Of a stretch of DNA of 8,651 bases, positions 1 through 6,658 are shown piece by piece (position 1 is the stretch's first letter; every line of letters begins with the position of its first letter). The DNA is taken from the NCBI GenBank assembly GCA_002368685.1, contig DFEN01000135.1, forward strand, positions 1 to 8,651, read 5' to 3'. The translations under genes and the position numbers were made by a program. Origin of the DNA: Lachnospiraceae bacterium UBA3801. Lineage in GTDB: Bacteria > Bacillota > Clostridia > Lachnospirales > Lachnospiraceae. The notes beneath the pieces were generated by a model that was not told where the DNA came from, did not search any database, and saw only the letters and a list, made by a program, of their open reading frames with translations.

Positions 1-834
1 TATGGACCTGAATCAAGTGGTAAGACAACAGTAGCCCTGCATGTAGTTGCAGAGGTTCAGAAGCAGGGAGGACTTGCAGGCTTTATAGATGCTGAGCATG
101 CTCTAGATCCTGTATATGCAAAGAATATCGGCGTAGATATAGATAACCTCTATATCTCACAGCCAGATAGTGGTGAGCAGGCGCTCGAGATTACTGAGAC
201 AATGGTTAGATCTGGAGCTATGGATGTTCTTGTAATTGACTCTGTTGCTGCTCTTGTTCCGAAAGCCGAGATAGATGGTGAGATGGGTGACAGCCATGTG
301 GGACTTCATGCCAGACTTATGTCACAGGCTCTTAGAAAGCTGACTGCTGTTATTAGCAAGACTAATTGTGTTGTTATCTTCATTAACCAGCTTCGTGAGA
401 AGGTTGGTGTAATGTTCGGAAATCCAGAGACCACAACTGGTGGTAGAGCTCTTAAGTTCTATGCTTCAGTTAGAATGGATGTTCGTAGAATAGAGACTAT
501 TAAAACCGGTGGAGACGGAGTAGGTAACCGTACCAGGGTTACTATTGTTAAGAATAAGGTGGCTCCTCCATTTAAGAAGGCTGAGTTTGATATCATGTTC
601 GGTGAAGGAATATCTAAGGAAGGTGATATTCTTGATCTTGCAGCTGGATGTGATGTGGTACAGAAGTCCGGTGCTTGGTATGCATACCTGGGTGAGAAGA
701 TAGGTCAGGGTAGAGAAAATGCTAAGGCTTATCTTAAAGAGAATCCAGAGGTAAGAGATGAAATAGAAGCTAAGGTTAGAGAGATATATTTTAATAATTC
801 AGAAGAAGATGGTGACGCATCTGCTGAAGAATAG
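1..834 (+). CDS. recA: RecA recombinase, 5' end missing
   Basis: RecA is the ATP-dependent strand-exchange protein of homologous recombination and the co-protease of the SOS response; it acts as a filament on single-stranded DNA. The reading frame is open from base 1, so the gene starts upstream of the window; 277 codons are present. Compared with E. coli RecA the first visible residue (Tyr) corresponds to about residue 65, so roughly 64 residues are missing. Visible motifs, in local numbering: Walker A GPESSGKT at 2-9, the catalytic Glu in DAEHALDP at 32, Walker B (VLVIDS) ending about 81, DNA-binding loop L1 around [14 protein letters not shown], loop L2 around [10 protein letters not shown], and an acidic C-terminal tail ([10 protein letters not shown]). 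The core is intact, with no intein or frameshift. recX follows after 8 bases, so the two are probably cotranscribed. The promoter and any LexA box lie outside the window. Confidence 0.98.
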   Translation, partial: YGPESSGKTTVALHVVAEVQKQGGLAGFIDAEHALDPVYAKNIGVDIDNLYISQPDSGEQALEITETMVRSGAMDVLVIDSVAALVPKAEIDGEMGDSHVGLHARLMSQALRKLTAVISKTNCVVIFINQLREKVGVMFGNPETTTGGRALKFYASVRMDVRRIETIKTGGDGVGNRTRVTIVKNKVAPPFKKAEFDIMFGEGISKEGDILDLAAGCDVVQKSGAWYAYLGEKIGQGRENAKAYLKENPEVRDEIEAKVREIYFNNSEEDGDASAEE

Positions 835-842
835 GAATATAT

Positions 843-1460
843 ATGAATAGTATAAGGTTTGTGCTATATAATAAAACCTATCTTGCTTATCTGAATGAGG
901 AGTATATAGGAGGTATATATAAGTCTGAGTTTAAAAACTTCGGGCTAAATGTACCAGAGGAAAGAGAATTCTATATAAATGATGTCTCGGATGAGACCAT
1001 CACTATGATTAAAGAAAAGGTATATGATAGGGCTTATAATAAAGCTATAGGTTATGTATCTACAACAGAATGTTCTGCAGATACAATCAGGACCAAGCTT
1101 AGAATGAAAAGATTTCCGGAACAGATAATTGATCAGGTTATTGATGTCATGAATGAATATGGCTATCTAAGTGACAGTAGATTTGTTGAATCCTTTGTAC
1201 GTAGCTATATTCGTAAGAAGAGCAGAAGGCTTATAGAAAAAGAAATATCTGATAGAGGTATTGATTGCTCAAAGTATCAGGAGCTTATTGATAATGTATA
1301 TCAGGATGAAGGAATCTCTGAAGAGGACGTAATAGAGGGACTGATTAATAAGAAGTTCAGAGACCAGGATCTAAGGGATATCAAAGTAAAGAAGAGATTT
1401 ATGTCATATATGATGAGACATGGTTTCGGTTATGACAAAATCAACAATTACTTGACATAA
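843..1460 (+). CDS. recX: RecX family regulator of RecA
   Basis: RecX proteins bind RecA filaments and modulate their extension and activity; the gene commonly sits directly behind recA, as here (8-base gap). The product is 205 residues, between the short E. coli form and the longer B. subtilis form. Residues 1-60 form a poorly conserved N-terminal extension. From about 62 on the sequence has the tandem three-helix RecX pattern: a first repeat with AIGYVSTTECSADTIRTKL near 68-86, then YGYLSDSRFVESFVRSYIRK near 106-125 with KEISDRGI at 133-140, and a third repeat from about 160 to the end (LINKKFRDQDL, MMRHGFGYDKI). The ATG at 843 has only a weak AGGA about 6 bases upstream, so translational coupling to recA is likely. 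Its final codons (Leu-Thr-stop) also spell a TTGACA box. Identity rests on the repeat pattern and the context. Confidence 0.9.
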   Translation: MNSIRFVLYNKTYLAYLNEEYIGGIYKSEFKNFGLNVPEEREFYINDVSDETITMIKEKVYDRAYNKAIGYVSTTECSADTIRTKLRMKRFPEQIIDQVIDVMNEYGYLSDSRFVESFVRSYIRKKSRRLIEKEISDRGIDCSKYQELIDNVYQDEGISEEDVIEGLINKKFRDQDLRDIKVKKRFMSYMMRHGFGYDKINNYLT

Positions 1461-1480
1461 TATTCTTTAGAGTTTAAACT
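1452..1480 (+). promoter_or_regulatory. Candidate sigma-A promoter for rny
   Basis: A perfect -35 box TTGACA (1452-1457) is followed after 17 bases by TAAACT (1475-1480), which matches TATAAT at four of six positions. The -35 box is made of the last two sense codons of recX, so the promoter overlaps that gene's end. Predicted start of transcription is near 1487, giving rny a leader of about 90 bases. No intrinsic terminator separates recX from rny, so rny could also receive read-through from recA-recX. Confidence 0.6.
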
Positions 1481-1564
1481 AATAAGAGTGTGCCTATATG
1501 CTAGTAGTGTGTCTATTTGGTATATCTGGCATTAAATGTTTTATGTACATTACATTTTAATAAA

Positions 1565-1580
1565 AGGAGGTACTCCTGTG
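1565..1580 (+). promoter_or_regulatory. Strong RBS that sets the GTG start of rny
   Basis: AGGAGG at 1565-1570 lies 7 bases before an in-frame GTG at 1578. The frame is also open from an ATG at 1536, but that codon has no Shine-Dalgarno sequence and would add 14 residues in front of the membrane anchor. The GTG start gives 518 residues, close to the 520 of B. subtilis RNase Y. Confidence 0.85.
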
Positions 1581-3134
1581 AATCTTACTCTTATGACAGT
1601 AATCATCGCAGTAGCCGCCTTTGTTATAGCTCTTATTATTGGCTTCGCAGTTGGTAATGCGTACCGCAAGAATATTGCTGAGGCTAAGATAGGTAAGGCT
1701 GAGGACAAGGCTAAGGATATAATAGATGATGCTTTAAAGACTGCTGAGTCAAAGAAGAGAGATATACTCCTGACAGCCAAGGAAGATGCCCTTAAGACTA
1801 AGAATGACATCGAAAAGGAAGTCAAGGATCGTAGATCTGAGATTCAGCATATGGAGAAGAGAGTCCTTCAGAGAGAAGAGAATCTGGACAAGAAGAGCGA
1901 CACCTTAGAGCGTAGAGAACAATCTCTTACTGCAAAGGAAGCAAATCTTGCTAAGAAAGTATCTGAAGTAGAAGAGCTCTCAGCTAGGAGACAACAGGAA
2001 CTGGAGAGAATCTCTGGACTTACCTCTGAACAGGCTAAGGAATATTTACTTAGAACCGTTGAAGATGATGTTAAGCATGAAACAGCGATAATGATTAAGG
2101 AATTGGAATCCAGAGCTAAGGAAGAAGCTGATAAGAAGGCTAAGGAAATCGTAGTTGGCGCTATACAGAAATGTGCCGCTGATGTTGTATCAGAATCTAC
2201 AGTTTCATTAGTTCAGCTGCCAAGTGATGAGATGAAAGGTCGTATAATTGGTCGTGAAGGACGTAATATACGTACTCTTGAAACTCTTACAGGTGTTGAT
2301 CTTATTATAGATGACACTCCTGAAGCAGTTGTATTATCAAGCTTTGACGCAGTAAGACGTGAGGTTGCGCGTGTTGCACTTGAGAAGCTTATCGTAGACG
2401 GACGTATCCATCCTGCCAGAATCGAGGAAATGGTCGAGAAGGCTAAGAAGGAAGTGGATACTAAGATGCGTGAAGAAGGAGAGGCTGCGGCCCTCGAGGT
2501 TGGTGTTCACGGATTACATCCAGAGCTTATTAAGCTACTTGGTCGTATGAAGTTCAGAACAAGCTATGGACAGAATGCACTTAAGCACTCAATCGAGGTT
2601 GCTCATTTGAGTGGAATTATGGCTGGAGAACTTGGCGAGGATGTTAAGCTTGCTAAGAGAGCAGGACTTCTACATGATATCGGTAAATCTATCGATCATG
2701 AGATGGAAGGCTCGCATGTTACTATCGGTGTTGACTTATGTAGAAAATATAAGGAAAATGCCACAGTTATTAATACGGTTGCATCACATCATGGTGATTG
2801 TGAAGCAGAATCTCTTATTGCTTGTATCGTACAGGCTGCTGATGCTATATCAGCTGCTAGACCTGGTGCAAGAAGAGAAACCCTTGAGACCTACACAACC
2901 AGACTTACTAAGCTGGAAGAAATTGCTAATGGTTTCAATGGTGTAGAGAGATCCTTTGCTATTCAGGCGGGTAGAGAAATCAGAGTTTCAGTTGTCCCAG
3001 ACAAGATTTCGGATGCGGATATGGTACTTCTGGCAAGAGATATTTCTAAGCAAATCGAAGATGAGCTGGAATATCCTGGTCAGATCAAGGTAAGCCTTAT
3101 TCGTGAATCCAGAGTAACTGATTACGCTAAATAA
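1578..3134 (+). CDS. rny: RNase Y, membrane-anchored endoribonuclease
   Basis: RNase Y (YmdA) starts mRNA decay in Firmicutes by endonucleolytic cleavage of single-stranded regions. It is anchored in the inner face of the membrane. With the GTG start the protein has 518 residues. In order: a hydrophobic membrane segment at about 4-24, a long charged coiled coil rich in Lys, Glu and Ala from about 30 to 200, a KH domain with the [12 protein letters not shown] signature at 221-232, and an HD domain with His337, the His366-Asp367 pair in LLHDIGKS, and His404-His405. The HD pair falls at almost the same number as the catalytic His368-Asp369 of the B. subtilis enzyme, which supports the chosen start. 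The gene has its own candidate promoter and ends at an intrinsic terminator, so it is probably a single transcription unit, with possible read-through from recA-recX. Nothing is missing from the family plan. Confidence 0.97.
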   Translation: MNLTLMTVIIAVAAFVIALIIGFAVGNAYRKNIAEAKIGKAEDKAKDIIDDALKTAESKKRDILLTAKEDALKTKNDIEKEVKDRRSEIQHMEKRVLQREENLDKKSDTLERREQSLTAKEANLAKKVSEVEELSARRQQELERISGLTSEQAKEYLLRTVEDDVKHETAIMIKELESRAKEEADKKAKEIVVGAIQKCAADVVSESTVSLVQLPSDEMKGRIIGREGRNIRTLETLTGVDLIIDDTPEAVVLSSFDAVRREVARVALEKLIVDGRIHPARIEEMVEKAKKEVDTKMREEGEAAALEVGVHGLHPELIKLLGRMKFRTSYGQNALKHSIEVAHLSGIMAGELGEDVKLAKRAGLLHDIGKSIDHEMEGSHVTIGVDLCRKYKENATVINTVASHHGDCEAESLIACIVQAADAISAARPGARRETLETYTTRLTKLEEIANGFNGVERSFAIQAGREIRVSVVPDKISDADMVLLARDISKQIEDELEYPGQIKVSLIRESRVTDYAK

Positions 3135-3140
3135 TTAAGA

Positions 3141-3179
3141 CCACCTGCTCTCGAAAGAGTGCAGGTGGATTTTACTTTA
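3141..3179 (+). terminator. Intrinsic terminator after rny
   Basis: An 8-base-pair stem CCACCTGC / GCAGGTGG (3141-3148 with 3161-3168) continues past a T-T mismatch into CTC/GAG closed by a GAAA tetraloop. It is followed by a T-rich stretch (ATTTTACTTTATT). The stem starts 6 bases after the rny stop. The U-tract is interrupted, so some read-through into the Nudix gene is possible. Confidence 0.85.
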
Positions 3180-3198
3180 TTGAGTTATTGAGGTTGTT

Positions 3199-3816
3199 AT
3201 GAATAAATATGAATTATTAAAAAGAGATATTAAATATAAGGCTCATCGAGTTAAAGTCTATGAGGACACTCTGGTCAGACCTGATGGAAAGAAGGTTTAC
3301 TACGACTTTGTTGAAAATAAAAATGGCTCCGGAGTTCTTCTTGTGGATAAGGATGAGAAGCTACTCTTTGTAAAGCAATATAGGAATTCAATTAATGCTT
3401 ATGATATAGAGATACCGGCAGGTTGTGCTGAGGATTTTGATGATAATTCAATTGAGGATAAGAATAAAACAGTAGATGATTATAAGCAGGAGGATTATTT
3501 AAATCCAGATAATCCTTTCTATAAATGTGCTATTAGAGAGGCCCAGGAAGAAACAGGACTTATTCCTAGAAAGCTTCATTTTGTGAATTATATAATAGCA
3601 GCAGCAGGACTTTTTAGTGAAAGAACCGCTGTATATATAGGGATGGATCTAGAGGAAGGTAGTATTAATAGAGACGAAGATGAGTTCATTGAGATAATAA
3701 AGCTGTCCCCTGAAGCAGCTATGGATTACATCAGTAAGGGAATGATAAATGACAGTAAAACTATTATCGCGGTGCAGGCTTATATGTTGTTACGAGACGA
3801 AAAAAATATAAATTAA
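3199..3816 (+). CDS. Nudix hydrolase, ADP-ribose pyrophosphatase-like
   Basis: Nudix enzymes hydrolyse nucleoside diphosphates linked to another group. The segment DIEIPAG (69-75) ahead of the motif resembles the ADP-ribose pyrophosphatase branch, so ADP-ribose or a similar sugar nucleotide is the likely but unproven substrate. The product is 205 residues. The catalytic half REAQEETGL at 113-121 is intact, with the metal-binding Glu residues 114, 117 and 118. The consensus is G-x5-E-x7-RE, which places 13 residues between Gly and Arg; here 37 residues separate Gly75 from Arg113. The roughly 24 extra residues are acidic and polar and look like a surface loop. GAGG at 3190-3193 sits 5 bases before the ATG. 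I see no convincing promoter between the rny terminator and this start, so expression may depend on read-through or a promoter I did not recognise. There is no clear terminator behind it. Confidence 0.88.
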   Translation: MNKYELLKRDIKYKAHRVKVYEDTLVRPDGKKVYYDFVENKNGSGVLLVDKDEKLLFVKQYRNSINAYDIEIPAGCAEDFDDNSIEDKNKTVDDYKQEDYLNPDNPFYKCAIREAQEETGLIPRKLHFVNYIIAAAGLFSERTAVYIGMDLEEGSINRDEDEFIEIIKLSPEAAMDYISKGMINDSKTIIAVQAYMLLRDEKNIN

Positions 3817-3830
3817 CAATCTTTACAATT

Positions 3831-3853
3831 ATTTAACATAAATTATGTAAAAA
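3831..3853 (+). repeat. AT-rich palindrome resembling paired Xer arms
   Basis: ATTTAACATAA (3831-3841), a single A, then TTATGTAAAAA (3843-3853). The perfect part is ACATAA / TTATGT. The left arm is the exact reverse complement of the XerD-binding arm of E. coli dif (TTATGTTAAAT), and the right arm also begins TTATGT. The two arms face each other as in dif but are separated by 1 base instead of 6, so it is not a standard recombination site. Confidence 0.45.
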
Positions 3854-3969
3854 ACGTAACCAAATTGAAAAAAAATTTAATATTTCAAATCCACAAGATT
3901 TAGTGAGGATTTTATGTTTAGTACACTTTATATTGTTAAAACGCCCTAATTTAAAGGGGTTACGACGGA

Positions 3970-3981
3970 TTTGGCGAAAAA
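3970..3981 (+). promoter_or_regulatory. Spo0A-box-like site upstream of xerD
   Basis: TTTGGCGAAAAA differs at one position from the commonly quoted 0A box TTTGTCGAAAAA and contains the core TGNCGAA. It ends 7 bases before the candidate xerD -35 box. A single short match in AT-rich DNA can arise by chance, and I cannot tell whether this organism sporulates or has Spo0A. Confidence 0.25.
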
Positions 3982-3988
3982 ATTATGG

Positions 3989-4017
3989 TTGATTTTATGT
4001 AAATTTCCCTCTATACT
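3989..4017 (+). promoter_or_regulatory. Candidate sigma-A promoter for xerD
   Basis: TTGATT (3989-3994), 17 bases, TATACT (4012-4017). The -10 box matches at five of six positions and the -35 box at four of six. Transcription would start near 4024, about 67 bases before the GTG start of xerD. The stretch between this promoter and the gene holds a weak inverted repeat TTGTAA (4033-4038) / TTACAA (4056-4061). The rest of the 274-base gap from 3817 to 4090 is AT-rich, with only the palindrome and the 0A-like site recognisable. Confidence 0.5.
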
Positions 4018-4090
4018 AATATCACTATCGCTTTGTAACAAATATGTAATTATTATTACAAGCAATATTTAATTGGGTGGGTTAAGTATA

Positions 4091-4969
4091 GTGGAACAAG
4101 AGATTGAAAAATATATTGAATATTTGACTACTGTTAAGAAGAGTAGTCTTAACACTGTTCAATCTTATAGACGTGATCTGATAAAGTTGAATGACTTTCT
4201 AGATAGCAACGGCGTAAAGGACGTGAAGGATGTAAATACTACATTACTTCGTTCTTATGTTTTGTATATGGAAGGCGAAAAAAAGAGTTCGGCTACTGTA
4301 TCTAGAAGCATTGCAAGTATCAGATCGTTTTTTGTTTATCTTTTAGAAAATGGTAAGGTGCAGGGCAATCCAACAGATGGCCTGAAACCACCAAAGGTTG
4401 AAAAGAAAACACCAGAGACCCTTACTATTGAAGAAGTAAATCTTCTTCTTGAACAGCCATCTGGCGATTCTCCTAAGGAGATTAGAGATAAAGCAATGCT
4501 TGAGCTTCTGTATGCTACAGGACTTAGAGTATCTGAACTTATATCTCTCAAGATTTCAGATGTGAATCTTTCGCTCAATTATATTGAGTGTCATGATAGA
4601 ACAAAGAGCAGAATAATACCTATTGAGAATGCTGCTAAGTTTGCTCTCAATAAGTATATAACAGAAGTGAGACCGTCCATGTGTGCTGACTCTGAATATC
4701 TCTTTACTAATGTTAAGGGTGATATGATGTCACGACAGGGCTTCTGGAAGGTTCTCAAATCTTATGCGAAGAAGGCTGGAATAGATAAGGATATAACTCC
4801 TCATATGATTAGACATTCATTTGCAACTCATATGGTTATCAATGGAGCTGATCTAGCAAGTCTTCAGGAAATGCTTGGTCATTCAGATATATCTACAACT
4901 CAGATATATCTAAGAGGAAAATCAAGCAAGCTTAAAGAAGTATATGACAAAGCTCATCCAAGAGCTTAA
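4091..4969 (+). CDS. xerD: Tyrosine recombinase XerD
   Basis: XerD, with XerC, recombines at dif to resolve chromosome dimers before cell division. From the GTG at 4091 the product is 292 residues, close to the 298 of E. coli XerD. The GTG is preceded by a GGGTGGG stretch at 4075-4081. The frame extends back to a TTG at 4073, but the protein aligned with XerD begins at Met-Glu-Gln-Glu. The N-terminal core-binding (SAM-like) domain spans about 1-100, with NTVQSYRRDL at 21-30. The catalytic domain has Arg146 in ATGLRVSEL, His238 and Arg241 in PHMIRHSFATH, His264 in LGHSD and the nucleophile Tyr273 in TTQIY. The usual GKGNK hairpin holding the catalytic Lys is HDRTK (168-172) here, leaving only Lys172. 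The C-terminal AHPRA tail is XerD-like. It is a lone gene with its own promoter and terminator. XerC or another chromosomal Xer paralogue is the alternative. Confidence 0.9.
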   Translation: MEQEIEKYIEYLTTVKKSSLNTVQSYRRDLIKLNDFLDSNGVKDVKDVNTTLLRSYVLYMEGEKKSSATVSRSIASIRSFFVYLLENGKVQGNPTDGLKPPKVEKKTPETLTIEEVNLLLEQPSGDSPKEIRDKAMLELLYATGLRVSELISLKISDVNLSLNYIECHDRTKSRIIPIENAAKFALNKYITEVRPSMCADSEYLFTNVKGDMMSRQGFWKVLKSYAKKAGIDKDITPHMIRHSFATHMVINGADLASLQEMLGHSDISTTQIYLRGKSSKLKEVYDKAHPRA

Positions 4970-4990
4970 GTTTTGTTTGTGGGGGTAAAT

Positions 4991-5025
4991 GAGACAGGGG
5001 ATAAAACCTCTGTCTTGTTTCTTTT
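4991..5025 (+). terminator. Intrinsic terminator after xerD
   Basis: Stem AGACAGGGG (4992-5000) pairs with CCTCTGTCT (5007-5015) around an ATAAAA loop, with one G-U pair. The T-rich tract TTGTTTCTTTT follows. It lies 22 bases after the xerD stop. Confidence 0.87.
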
Positions 5026-5043
5026 ATGGGATTTATTTATAAT
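5015..5043 (+). promoter_or_regulatory. Candidate sigma-A promoter for aroC
   Basis: A perfect TATAAT (5038-5043) lies 17 bases after TTGTTT (5015-5020), which matches the -35 consensus only in TTG. The -35 box is formed by the U-tract of the xerD terminator, so the two elements share bases. Transcription would start near 5050, leaving a leader of about 27 bases. Confidence 0.5.
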
Positions 5044-5076
5044 GTAACTGATTTAGTTTTTTGAAAGGATTTAGTT

Positions 5077-6192
5077 ATGAGTGGTTCATCTTTTGGTAAT
5101 ATTTTTAGGGTGACAACATTTGGAGAGTCTCATGGTGCTGGACTTGGAGCCATAGTTGATGGTTGTCCTGCAGGACTCGAGATAGATGAAGAATATATTC
5201 AGAGCTTTCTTGATAGACGTAAGCCGGGTCAGTCAAAGTTTGCGACTCCAAGAAGTGAGGCAGATAAAGTAAAGATTATGTCGGGAGTATTTGAGGGAAA
5301 GACTACAGGTACTCCGATTATGCTTGTTATAGAGAATACCTCTCAGAAGTCTAAGGACTATAGTGATATAGCAGATAAGTATCGTCCTGGTCATGCGGAT
5401 TACGGTTTCGATGTAAAGTATGGCTTTAGGGATTATAGAGGCGGCGGAAGATCTTCAGGACGTGAGACAGCGGCTAGAGTTGCTGCTGGAGCTATTGCCA
5501 TTAAGGTTCTTAAAACTATGGGAATCTCAGTGCAGGCATATGTAAAAAAGATCGGGGACATTTCCATAGATTATAAAAACTATTCTTATGAGGAAATGTT
5601 TAATAATGGACTATGTATGCCGGATAAGGAAGCTGCCGAGAAAGCTGCAAAATATGTTGAACAGCTAATGGAAGAGAAGGACTCAACAGGTGCCCTTGTC
5701 GAATGTATGGCTTCAAATGTACCCGCTGGAATCGGTGAGCCGGTATTTGATAAGCTGGATGCTAGACTTGCGAGTGCAGTAATGTCTATCGGTGCTGTTA
5801 AGGGAATAGAGATAGGTGATGGCTTTGATGTGGTTAATGCTAGAGGCTCCGAAAATAATGACAGCTTCTGCATAGAGGAAGGCAAAGTTGTTAAAGCTAC
5901 TAATCATAGCGGAGGAATACTTGGAGGAATCTCTGATGGTTCTACTATAGTCTTAAGAGCAGCTTTTAAACCTACTCCATCTATCTTCCAGAAGCAGCAA
6001 ACAATTGATAAGAATAAGAATGAAGTAGAGATTGAGATAAAGGGTAGACACGATCCTATCGTTGCACCTCGTGCAGTTGTGGTCGTTGAAGCTATGGTTG
6101 CAATGACTATTCTGGATATGCTGATGAGTAATACTACGTCAACTATAGATAAGCTCATGAAAGCATATGATTCACTAGAAGCTAATGAATAG
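5077..6192 (+). CDS. aroC: Chorismate synthase
   Basis: AroC converts 5-enolpyruvylshikimate-3-phosphate to chorismate in the cytoplasm. It needs reduced FMN, although the reaction has no net redox change. Chorismate feeds aromatic amino acids, folate and quinones. The product is 371 residues, against 361 in E. coli. Family signatures are present in order: FGESHG at 15-20 with His19, RPGHADYG at 103-110 with His106, RGGGRSSGRETAARVAAG at 121-138, the glycine-rich HSGGILGGISDG near 277-288, and RHDPIVAPRA at 324-333. The start ATG has AAAGGA at 5064-5069, 7 bases upstream. A candidate promoter lies just behind the xerD terminator. No terminator separates aroC from the rpsO promoter, so aroC transcripts may run into rpsO. 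The gene is intact. The fused aroE-aroK of the same pathway lies one gene downstream. Confidence 0.98.
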   Translation: MSGSSFGNIFRVTTFGESHGAGLGAIVDGCPAGLEIDEEYIQSFLDRRKPGQSKFATPRSEADKVKIMSGVFEGKTTGTPIMLVIENTSQKSKDYSDIADKYRPGHADYGFDVKYGFRDYRGGGRSSGRETAARVAAGAIAIKVLKTMGISVQAYVKKIGDISIDYKNYSYEEMFNNGLCMPDKEAAEKAAKYVEQLMEEKDSTGALVECMASNVPAGIGEPVFDKLDARLASAVMSIGAVKGIEIGDGFDVVNARGSENNDSFCIEEGKVVKATNHSGGILGGISDGSTIVLRAAFKPTPSIFQKQQTIDKNKNEVEIEIKGRHDPIVAPRAVVVVEAMVAMTILDMLMSNTTSTIDKLMKAYDSLEANE

Positions 6193-6206
6193 TAAATAAG
6201 TAAATA
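6191..6206 (+). repeat. 8-base tandem repeat after aroC
   Basis: AGTAAATA occurs twice in direct succession, the first copy overlapping the aroC stop codon. It is short and AT-rich, probably without function beyond supplying extra stop codons. Confidence 0.4.
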
Positions 6207-6214
6207 AAATCAAC

Positions 6215-6243
6215 TTGACATAATAAGTTTATTCGTATAGAAT
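6215..6243 (+). promoter_or_regulatory. Strong sigma-A promoter for rpsO
   Basis: A perfect TTGACA (6215-6220), 17 bases, then TAGAAT (6238-6243), which matches five of six. This is the best sigma-A promoter in the window, as fits a ribosomal protein gene. The start of transcription is expected near 6250, giving a leader of about 80 bases. The 13 bases ACTTGACATAATA around the -35 box also occur at the rny promoter (1450-1462). Confidence 0.8.
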
Positions 6244-6257
6244 ACTCATGTTTTAAA

Positions 6258-6303
6258 CCCATACTGTGTTTACGGAGAACTCCGACCGGGACTCGGTATG
6301 TGG
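6258..6303 (+). promoter_or_regulatory. Candidate S15-responsive leader RNA
   Basis: Between the promoter and the ribosome binding site the leader can fold into a three-way junction. An outer helix pairs 6258-6262 (CCCAT) with 6298-6303 (ATGTGG, one bulged T). It encloses two adjacent GC-rich hairpins, CGGA-GAAC-TCCG (6273-6284) and ACCGG-GAC-TCGGT (6285-6297). The second hairpin has a G-U pair next to a G-C pair. S15 binds a three-way junction and a GU/GC element in 16S rRNA, and rpsO is autoregulated through its leader in several bacteria with differing structures. The fold was done by eye; the regulatory role is inferred. Confidence 0.5.
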
Positions 6304-6331
6304 CGTATATATTATAAAGGAGGTAGTAACT

Positions 6332-6598
6332 ATGATTACTAAAGAGCAGAAGGCTGAGATCGCTGCAAAGTATGGTAATGGTGCAAACGATACTGGTTCA
6401 CCAGAAGTACAGGTAGCTATTCTTACAGCAAGAATCAATGATCTTAATGAGCATTTCAAGGATCATCCAAATGATTACCATTCAAGAAGAGGACTTCTTA
6501 AGATGGTAGGTCAGAGAAGAAACATGCTTGCATACCTTAAGAGTAAGGATATCGAGCGTTACAGAGCTATAGTTCAGAAGCTTGGACTTAGAAAATAA
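6332..6598 (+). CDS. rpsO: 30S ribosomal protein S15
   Basis: S15 is a primary binder of the central domain of 16S rRNA and contributes to a bridge between the ribosomal subunits. The product is 88 residues, the usual length, with the family core [35 protein letters not shown], and [16 protein letters not shown] before the C-terminal LGLRK. The ATG at 6332 has a near-perfect AAAGGAGGT 8 bases upstream. An in-frame ATG at 6266 lies in the structured leader without a ribosome binding site and is not the start. The gene has its own promoter and terminator. In many bacteria rpsO lies directly before pnp; here a fused aroE-aroK gene separates them. Confidence 0.98.
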   Translation: MITKEQKAEIAAKYGNGANDTGSPEVQVAILTARINDLNEHFKDHPNDYHSRRGLLKMVGQRRNMLAYLKSKDIERYRAIVQKLGLRK

Positions 6599-6607
6599 TC
6601 TGTATTC

Positions 6608-6639
6608 AAAAGGCGCATTTTATGTGCCTTTTTTCTTTT
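6608..6639 (+). terminator. Intrinsic terminator after rpsO
   Basis: AAAAGGCGCA (6608-6617) pairs with TGTGCCTTTT (6623-6632) around a TTTTA loop, with one G-U pair. A run of six Ts and then CTTTT follows. The stem starts 9 bases after the rpsO stop. The flanking A and T runs would also let it work to some degree on the opposite strand. Confidence 0.93.
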
Positions 6640-6642
6640 ATG

Positions 6643-6651
6643 TGTTATAAT
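6643..6651 (+). promoter_or_regulatory. Extended -10 promoter for aroE-aroK
   Basis: TGTTATAAT is a perfect TATAAT (6646-6651) with the TGn extension. There is no recognisable -35 box, because that position falls in the rpsO terminator; extended -10 promoters often do without one. Transcription is expected near 6658, which is the base before the long hairpin at 6659-6728. Confidence 0.6.
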
Positions 6652-6658
6652 ATTTTTC

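Noticed and set aside
1487..1516. Direct repeat AGTGTGCCTAT / AGTGTGTCTAT in the rny leader
   Set aside because: Two 11-base near copies 19 bases apart can be seen, but with one mismatch and no known operator resemblance I do not claim a site.
1536..1577. Upstream ATG start for rny
   Set aside because: No Shine-Dalgarno sequence before it, and it would put 14 residues ahead of the membrane anchor. GTG at 1578 has AGGAGG at the right distance and gives the family length.
2611..2946. 111-codon reading frame inside rny
   Set aside because: Runs in another frame through the conserved HD domain of RNase Y and has no ribosome binding site; a shadow frame.
3831..3853. A functional dif site
   Set aside because: The central spacer is 1 base where Xer recombination needs about 6, and one arm is only partly matched. 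Kept as a palindrome only.
4073..4090. TTG start for xerD
   Set aside because: Adds six residues with no support from the family; the GTG at 4091 gives the usual XerD N-terminus and is preceded by GGGTGGG.
5586..6158. Reading frames on the minus strand opposite aroC
   Set aside because: They mirror the codon pattern of aroC, have low-complexity Ser/Ile-rich products and no start signals. The same holds for minus-strand frames opposite rny, xerD, rpsO and aroE-aroK.
6266..6331. Upstream ATG start for rpsO
   Set aside because: It lies within the structured leader without a ribosome binding site; the ATG at 6332 has AAAGGAGGT and gives canonical S15.
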